Below, in pieces: positions 46,757 to 51,402 of a stretch of 51,402 bases of DNA; within the stretch, counting starts at the first letter, position 1; every line of letters begins with the position of its first letter. The position numbers were made by a program, and so were the translations under genes. Location: NCBI GenBank assembly GCA_021782655.1, contig JAJXUT010000004.1:1-51402 (forward strand). The letters run 5' to 3'. Source of the DNA: Deltaproteobacteria bacterium (GTDB lineage: Bacteria; Desulfobacterota; Desulfobulbia; Desulfobulbales; VMSU01). The notes beneath the pieces were generated by a model, which was given only the letters and a program-made list of their open reading frames with translations, did not search any database and was not told the origin of the DNA.

Positions 46757-47753
46757 ATATAACGATGATTTTTTCGCCAAGGTTTCAGATTGGACTTATA
46801 GAAAATGTATTGATAAATGTATCGAGCATGCTGCGCTAAACAAAAAATATATCAAAAAAAGCATAAAACATTTGGCCATAGAGCTTGCCAGCGATGGGTG
46901 TAAGCCAGCGCTTGTAGTTTCCGGAGGCCCAAGTCTGCACGCTAACAACCATATCCAGGCGCTAAAGGAGGAGGGATTCTCTGGGCGCATAGTAGCAGCG
47001 GACGGATCGATGGGGCATTGTCTGCGTCACGGCATCGTGCCGGATTATGTTCTCACTGTGGACCCCGATCCGCATCGGATCATCCGTTGGTTTGGCGATT
47101 CAAGGTTAAATGAACGTCCCGAGGACGACTATTTCCACCGGCAAGATATTGACCCGGAGTTGCGAGAGAACGAACTCAAGCGCAATGAAGAAACCATCGC
47201 CCTGGTAAACAGGTACGGGCCGCAGATCAAACTCATTATCTCCACCAGCGTGACCCCAGAGATTACCGAACGGGCGTTGCAGGCCGGCATGGAACTGTAC
47301 TGGTGGACTCCGCTTTATGATGATTTTGCCTTGGGGGCCAGCGCCTCCAGGCGGTTGTGCCAAGAGCTCAAGGTGCCCTGCATGACCACTGGCGGTAATG
47401 TTGGATCGAGTTGCTGGGCCTTTGCCCAGGCGGTCTTGCGGAGCGATCCGGTTCTTATGGTCGGCATGGATTTTTCCTATCCGCCAGGGACAGATGTTTA
47501 CCACACCCAGTATTACGATGTCTTAAAGGAGCTTTATCCAGAGGATCCAGCCCGGGGATTGATTTCTGTTTACAACCCGCATTTGGGGCAGGAGTGGCGG
47601 ACCGACCCCGCCTATTATTGGTACGCGGAATGTTTTCGGAAGATGCTACCCGCCGCCGGCGGCAAGAGCATAAACTGCACTGAAGGCGGTATCCTTTTCG
47701 GCGAGGGCATTGCATGGAAGCCCTTCCGTCAGGCCTTAAGAGAATTAAACTGA
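46746..47753 (+). CDS. Second Maf/DUF115-like protein, short form
   Basis: A 335-residue protein with the Maf/MptE-like core: ALVVSGGPSLHANNHIQAL, IVAADGSMGHCLRHGIVPDY, VLTVDPDPH, and late VLMVGMDFSYPPGTDVYHTQ. It lacks TPR repeats. It may be a second flagellin glycosyltransferase. ATG at 46734 is an alternative start. Confidence 0.82.
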   Translation: MINEYNDDFFAKVSDWTYRKCIDKCIEHAALNKKYIKKSIKHLAIELASDGCKPALVVSGGPSLHANNHIQALKEEGFSGRIVAADGSMGHCLRHGIVPDYVLTVDPDPHRIIRWFGDSRLNERPEDDYFHRQDIDPELRENELKRNEETIALVNRYGPQIKLIISTSVTPEITERALQAGMELYWWTPLYDDFALGASASRRLCQELKVPCMTTGGNVGSSCWAFAQAVLRSDPVLMVGMDFSYPPGTDVYHTQYYDVLKELYPEDPARGLISVYNPHLGQEWRTDPAYYWYAECFRKMLPAAGGKSINCTEGGILFGEGIAWKPFRQALRELN

Positions 47754-47764
47754 GGAACTAAAAA

Positions 47765-49273
47765 ATGGCCAAAATTCTCTTGGTGAATCCCGTGATCCGG
47801 CAAACGGACCGGCCTCGGCATGTGCCTTACGGGCTAGCGCAACTGGCCGCGATTGTCTCCAAGGCCGGGCATCAGGTGCAGGTGTTCGACTGCGGGGCAT
47901 GGCGGCCCACGGAAGAGCAGATTCGGACAGTGCTCCGGGCGGATACGTGGGAGGCCATAGGTATTGGCGGGCTGGTAACTTCCTATGGATACATCAAGCA
48001 ATTTCTGGCCCTGGCGCGCCAGGAGTGCCCGGAAAGTCTCTTAATCCTGGGCGGCGGCGTCTTGACTCCCATTCCGAGAGACATCATGGCCCTGATTCCC
48101 CAGGTGGACGTTGGTGTGATCGGCGAAGGATATCAGACCCTGCCTGCAATTCTCGACAAGTTAGACGAGGATAAATCACGGGATTTTTCCAAGATAAAGG
48201 GTGTGGTTTGGAGGGACGAGCAAGGTGAGATAACTATCAACGCCGGACGTGACCTGTTGGCGGATCTTGACTCGCTTCCCTTCCCGGCCTGGGAGATGTT
48301 CCCACTGGAGATATATTTTGCCAACAGCTCCCTGTTGTTGTCCGAGGAGGCGATGGGAGCTAAACGACGGCTCGAGTTCTGTTGCAGTTACGGATGCCCT
48401 TACCAGTGCAAGTATTGCTTCCACCTTGGGCTGTCCGGTGAACTAGCTATCGAGCCCGGGGCGGACGGCAGGCTGGAGGTCAATATCACCCATCAGAGGA
48501 ATGTGCGTTTTCACAGCCCTGACTACGTGGTTGCGCTTGCCAGTTATGCCCGGGATCGTTTTGGCGTGGACTTCATCTCTTTTCTTGATGAGAATTTTGT
48601 AGCCTTGGACCGCTTTTCCAAGGGTAAATGGATGGATGAATTCGAGGCGCTTTGGTTGAAGGCTGATTTGCAGCCTCAATGCTGCCGAACCGGAGAGGAG
48701 CACGCAGATTTTTGTCGTGGTGTGCATTGGGGCACTACTTGTCATGCGTCTCTGGCGAAGCAGGAACTGTTGCAGCGTCTAAAGAATTTGGGATGCAGCC
48801 ATCTTGATTTCGGATTCGAGTCCTTTTCCGATCAGATCCTTAAGGAGGCAGGCAAGGGAGCGACCAAGAAGATGAATATCGATGCCCTGAAATCATCAAT
48901 GTCAGTTGGCATCAGGGCAATACCAAACCAGATTATGGGTTTTCCTGGGGATGATTTTGATTCTATCTTGGAGAACCTTGAAGTATGGCAGCGGCTGGGG
49001 ATCAAGGCCTATCCCTTTTTGGCCACCCCGTATCCAGGCTCAGAATGGTATTTCACCTATCACGACCGAATTCTCGAGCAATACGATGGCAGTCTTGACG
49101 CCTTTTTGCTCGATCTTGGAGACGCAACCACACTGACGGCGGTTATTTCCCGCAACTTCAGTGGGGTGGAACTTCTAGGCCTGCGTGAGCTGTTGGCGCA
49201 GGGGGACAGTCGTAAGATCGAACGTTATCGAGCAGTATGGAACAAAAATAGGCAACAACATCCCTTAATCTGA
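47765..49273 (+). CDS. Radical SAM protein with B12-binding-like domain, end of the glycosylation operon
   Basis: A 502-residue protein. The N-terminal domain has the cobalamin-binding fold pattern (LLVNPVIRQTDRPRHVPYG, VFDCGAW, GIGGLVTSYGY, LILGGGVLTPIP). The 4Fe-4S motif is CPYQCKYC near residue 214. Further cysteines at QCCRTGEEHADFC could hold another cluster or shape the active site. Such enzymes often methylate or rearrange unactivated carbons. It starts 11 bases after the Maf-like gene, so it may act on the flagellin or its sugar; that is inference. Confidence 0.8.
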   Translation: MAKILLVNPVIRQTDRPRHVPYGLAQLAAIVSKAGHQVQVFDCGAWRPTEEQIRTVLRADTWEAIGIGGLVTSYGYIKQFLALARQECPESLLILGGGVLTPIPRDIMALIPQVDVGVIGEGYQTLPAILDKLDEDKSRDFSKIKGVVWRDEQGEITINAGRDLLADLDSLPFPAWEMFPLEIYFANSSLLLSEEAMGAKRRLEFCCSYGCPYQCKYCFHLGLSGELAIEPGADGRLEVNITHQRNVRFHSPDYVVALASYARDRFGVDFISFLDENFVALDRFSKGKWMDEFEALWLKADLQPQCCRTGEEHADFCRGVHWGTTCHASLAKQELLQRLKNLGCSHLDFGFESFSDQILKEAGKGATKKMNIDALKSSMSVGIRAIPNQIMGFPGDDFDSILENLEVWQRLGIKAYPFLATPYPGSEWYFTYHDRILEQYDGSLDAFLLDLGDATTLTAVISRNFSGVELLGLRELLAQGDSRKIERYRAVWNKNRQQHPLI

Positions 49274-49401
49274 CAACCTGCTCCTTGCACATCAAAACAG
49301 TTTTTGCCGGTTCAAAGCAGCTTCAGTTTTACCCAGTTCCGGAGTTCTGGAAGAAATTGGCTGACCATAACAAGTTGATAATTATCGTTTTCCTCAAATA
49401 C

Positions 49402-49431
49402 TTTCCGGAATTTTGTAATTTTTTCCGGAAA
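49402..49431. promoter_or_regulatory. Inverted repeat TTTCCGGAA-N12-TTCCGGAAA, candidate enhancer
   Basis: Perfect 9-base arms at 49402-49410 and 49423-49431 with a 12-base spacer. It lies about 180 bases upstream of a sigma-54-type promoter, a usual distance for an activator site. No T-run follows, so it is not a typical terminator. Confidence 0.5.
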
Positions 49432-49602
49432 AGCGGACGCCAAGGGCGGGAAAACGAGGCGTTGGAGGCGGGTAATGCCTTGATAATGCCAGGGTCTGGC
49501 AGTCGGGATGGGCGGCGGGATAGAAAAAGTTTTCAGGATAATTTATTGATTTTGTATATCTTAAATTTAAACTTGTGGTTGTGGCGGTGGCTTTAGCCAT
49601 CA

Positions 49603-49620
49603 TTTGGCACACCTGGTGCA
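49603..49620 (+). promoter_or_regulatory. Sigma-54-type promoter of the PEP-CTERM gene
   Basis: TTTGGCAC-ACCTG-GTGCA: the invariant GG (-25/-24) and GC (-13/-12) are 12 bases apart as required, matching TGGCAC-N5-TTGCA at all but one base. PEP-CTERM genes in exosortase organisms are commonly controlled by PrsK/PrsR and sigma-54. Confidence 0.7.
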
Positions 49621-49724
49621 TGATAAGGCAAACAACACGGGTGGCGGCCATTTGCGGCCACTAACTTCGGGATTTGCCCCAATCGGGTCTGACGAACAAA
49701 ACCACAATCTAGGAGGGAACAAAA

Positions 49725-50477
49725 ATGAAGAAAACCTTGGTAAGAAGTCTGGCAATGGCCTTCGCGGGCTCGTTGCTGCTGGCGGGCAGCGCCCTGGCGC
49801 TGCCTTTACTTGAGCTTTCAAGCGGCTCTGATGTCCATAGGGTCGCGGATCAGCAAGCAAGCGGCTACACAATAAATGGCAATGGCCTAAGTGGTTGGAC
49901 TACTACAGATAGCGACTTTAAGAGCGGCGTTGGCAAGGTTGGATTTAATGGATATGTTGGTCAATATTGGGATGACACCTCCATTGGCAGCACCAAGCCC
50001 CAGATAGGTAGCGCGGCGATACCGCGAATGCATCTTACCAGTGGGAACTCAACGGATTCTGCCGCGCCCGAGTTAACGGTTAAATTTTCCGAGATTGATT
50101 ACGGCCCTATCTCACACAACCTTACCGGATTTTTTAGTGAACTTGCAGCATCGGGAAGTTATTCTGTCCAATCATTGCAGGTGTACTACAGCACCAGCAA
50201 CAATTATTTTGATACCACCAGCATCAATGCCGTTAAAATTGCGGACTTAGGACCGATTAACGGTGGTGACTATAAACATTTCACTTTCCCTGGGGTCCCG
50301 AATAGTAACTCATTTTCACTGACCATGGTTGGCCATATTACCCATACCGCTCAAACATCGTCTTCATTGGACGCCAACTTGCAGCCCGTTCCTGAGCCCG
50401 CCACCATGCTGCTCTTGGGTTCCGGCCTGGCCGGTTTGGCGGGGGTGAGCCGCCGCCGCAAGGCCAAGAAGGCTTAA
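49725..50477 (+). CDS. PEP-CTERM sorting-signal protein
   Basis: A 250-residue exported protein. The signal peptide is MKKTLVRSLAMAFAGSLLL to ALA. The C-terminus has the PEP-CTERM signal: VPEPATM, a hydrophobic helix (LLLGSGLAGLAGV), then a basic tail (SRRRKAKKA). Exosortase cuts and anchors or releases such proteins in the envelope or exopolysaccharide matrix. The mature part is Ser/Thr/Gly-rich with no recognised domain and lower GC. Shine-Dalgarno AGGAGGGA precedes the ATG. Confidence 0.93.
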   Translation: MKKTLVRSLAMAFAGSLLLAGSALALPLLELSSGSDVHRVADQQASGYTINGNGLSGWTTTDSDFKSGVGKVGFNGYVGQYWDDTSIGSTKPQIGSAAIPRMHLTSGNSTDSAAPELTVKFSEIDYGPISHNLTGFFSELAASGSYSVQSLQVYYSTSNNYFDTTSINAVKIADLGPINGGDYKHFTFPGVPNSNSFSLTMVGHITHTAQTSSSLDANLQPVPEPATMLLLGSGLAGLAGVSRRRKAKKA

Positions 50478-50487
50478 ATTTCCCTTG

Positions 50488-50517
50488 CCCACCCGGTTGC
50501 CGCGCAACCAGGGTGGG
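50488..50517 (+). terminator. Hairpin after the PEP-CTERM gene
   Basis: CCCACCCGGTTGC and GCAACC-A-GGGTGGG form a 13-base stem with a CGC loop and one bulged A, 10 bases after the stop. No T-run follows, so it may act as a 3'-end stabiliser as well as a terminator. Confidence 0.5.
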
Positions 50518-50555
50518 GCACCTCCCGCCCGGCTGGTCCGGGACGGGTGCTCCAC

Positions 50556-50596
50556 CGACAACGCCCGGATCGCAGTCGCGATTCCGGGCGTTGTCG
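50556..50596. repeat. Long perfect inverted repeat
   Basis: CGACAACGCCCGG and CCGGGCGTTGTCG are perfect arms, with an inner ATCGC/GCGAT stem, forming one of the strongest hairpins in the window. No T-tail is directly attached. It could be a bidirectional terminator or repeat-family member. The rest of the 364-base spacer up to radA shows no gene. Confidence 0.55.
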
Positions 50597-50841
50597 CGTC
50601 TTGGGCCAGTCGCCGCCTGTTTTTTTCCTTCCGTCTGGGGCCGTCTTCCTGTACCTTTATGCCGCGAGGCGCGGCGGGGGACTCTCTCCGGCGGCCCGCC
50701 CCCTTCGTCATTCCGGGTGGGAGGGGTGGAACGTAGCCCAACCCTTCATGATTCTCCGCCGAACGGAAAAAAACGTCCCGCAACGCCGTAGCTAGGTCTT
50801 GTTGCGACGCCATCAACCTTGACCAACAAAACGCCGCCTCG

Positions 50842-51402
50842 ATGTCTTCCAAGTGTAAACAAAGCTATCAGTGCCAGGCCTGTGGCGCCGCCTTGGGGAA
50901 GTGGGCCGGCCAGTGCCCGGAGTGCCAGGCCTGGAACACGGTGAGCGAGGCCGCGCCTAAGCCCCACCTGCCGGCGGGGCGGGGGGTGGGTTTCTCCGGG
51001 GTCGCGGCCCAGGCGCGGCGGATGGCCGAGGTGGCGGTGGAGGCCTTCCCGCGCATCGCCACCGGCCTGGCCGAGCTGGACCGGGTCTTGGGCGGCGGCC
51101 TGGTGCCGGGCTCGGTGGCCTTGATTGGCGGCGACCCTGGGGTGGGCAAGAGCACCGCCCTGCTCCAAGTCTGTTGCGGCCTGGCTGGGGTCAAGGCGAT
51201 CTACGTCAGCGGCGAGGAGTCCCCGCCCCAGATCGCCATGCGGGCCAGGCGACTCGGCCTGACCAACCAGGAACTGCTGCTCCTGGCCGAGACCCAGGTG
51301 GAGGCGGTTTGTCAGGTGGCGGAGGCGGAACGCCCGGCGGTGATGGTCATCGACTCCATCCAGACCATGCAGGTGGCAGGACTTGACGCCGCCCCCGGCG
51401 GG
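50842..51402 (+). CDS. radA: DNA repair protein RadA/Sms, 5' part
   Basis: The first 187 residues of RadA, running off the right edge. The N-terminal zinc finger is CQACGAALGKWAGQCPEC, and the ATPase Walker A is GGDPGVGKSTALLQ near residue 95, followed by IYVSGEESPPQIAMRARRL and VMVIDSIQTM. RadA drives branch migration in recombination repair. No clear Shine-Dalgarno is seen. Confidence 0.94.
   Translation, partial: MSSKCKQSYQCQACGAALGKWAGQCPECQAWNTVSEAAPKPHLPAGRGVGFSGVAAQARRMAEVAVEAFPRIATGLAELDRVLGGGLVPGSVALIGGDPGVGKSTALLQVCCGLAGVKAIYVSGEESPPQIAMRARRLGLTNQELLLLAETQVEAVCQVAEAERPAVMVIDSIQTMQVAGLDAAPGG

Larger units (their letters stand above)
49274..49724. other. AT-rich regulatory spacer before the PEP-CTERM gene
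   Basis: A 451-base spacer with no convincing gene. It holds the inverted repeat at 49402-49431 and a sigma-54-type promoter at 49603-49620. Confidence 0.6.

Noticed and set aside
50364-50852. 162-residue minus-strand frame after the PEP-CTERM gene
   Set aside because: Antisense to the PEP-CTERM end and both hairpins; low-complexity composition.

Overview
The window reads as a chromosome segment of a GC-rich, anaerobic, flagellated Gram-negative bacterium, most likely of the Desulfobacterota (Desulfobulbales- or Geobacterales-like). The pointers are an hgcA-hgcB mercury-methylation pair, a large periplasmic multiheme cytochrome c, a PEP-CTERM protein behind a sigma-54-type promoter, two radical SAM/B12-type proteins, a ferredoxin-nitroreductase fusion, ApbE, an APS-kinase domain, and a GlnRS next to GltX. 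The taxonomic call is inference; no rRNA gene is present.

Layout. 1-1.5 kb: the end of an APS kinase domain and a serine hydrolase. 1.5-7.4 kb (minus strand): glnS, a small unknown ORF, gltX, an AT-rich lipoprotein apbE bracketed by direct repeats, and era. 7.7-13.5 kb: an RNase II-family exonuclease, an MFS transporter, an unknown protein and a radical SAM/B12-like protein with an extra C-terminal domain. 13.6-19 kb: a 14-CH-motif cytochrome c with a strong terminator, ferredoxin-nitroreductase, an HDOD protein and a hybrid histidine kinase. 18.9-20.8 kb (minus): tsaE, a membrane-anchored mini di-heme cytochrome and a geranylgeranyl-reductase-family flavoprotein. 20.9-25.9 kb: an M23 peptidase, mutL, an SDR and purC; cbpA runs the other way.

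27.0-29.2 kb is a tight operon folA - dodecin - hgcA - hgcB. HgcA carries the NVWCAAGK cap-helix motif and a membrane C-terminus. HgcB carries two 4Fe-4S motifs, a lone Cys and a terminal Cys-Cys. Together they are the known determinants of methylmercury formation. A dihydrofolate reductase and a flavin-binding dodecin in the same operon suggest a link to folate one-carbon and flavin supply. A MazEF-type toxin-antitoxin pair and a 225-bp MITE-like element with 25-bp inverted ends follow.

31.3-49.3 kb is a flagellin and flagellin-glycosylation island. It holds an 898-residue flagellin whose variable domain is replaced by about 400 residues of hexapeptide-like Gly/Ser/Thr repeats (possible beta-solenoid), a divergent 962-residue Maf-type glycosyltransferase with TPR-like C-terminus, and an overlapping operon for CMP-legionaminic acid-type sugar synthesis (legB, legC, legH, legI, legG, ptmE, Gfo/Idh/MocA, DegT aminotransferase, legF). 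A 59-residue acidic protein, a second Maf-like protein and a radical SAM protein end it. The right end has the PEP-CTERM gene and the 5' part of radA.
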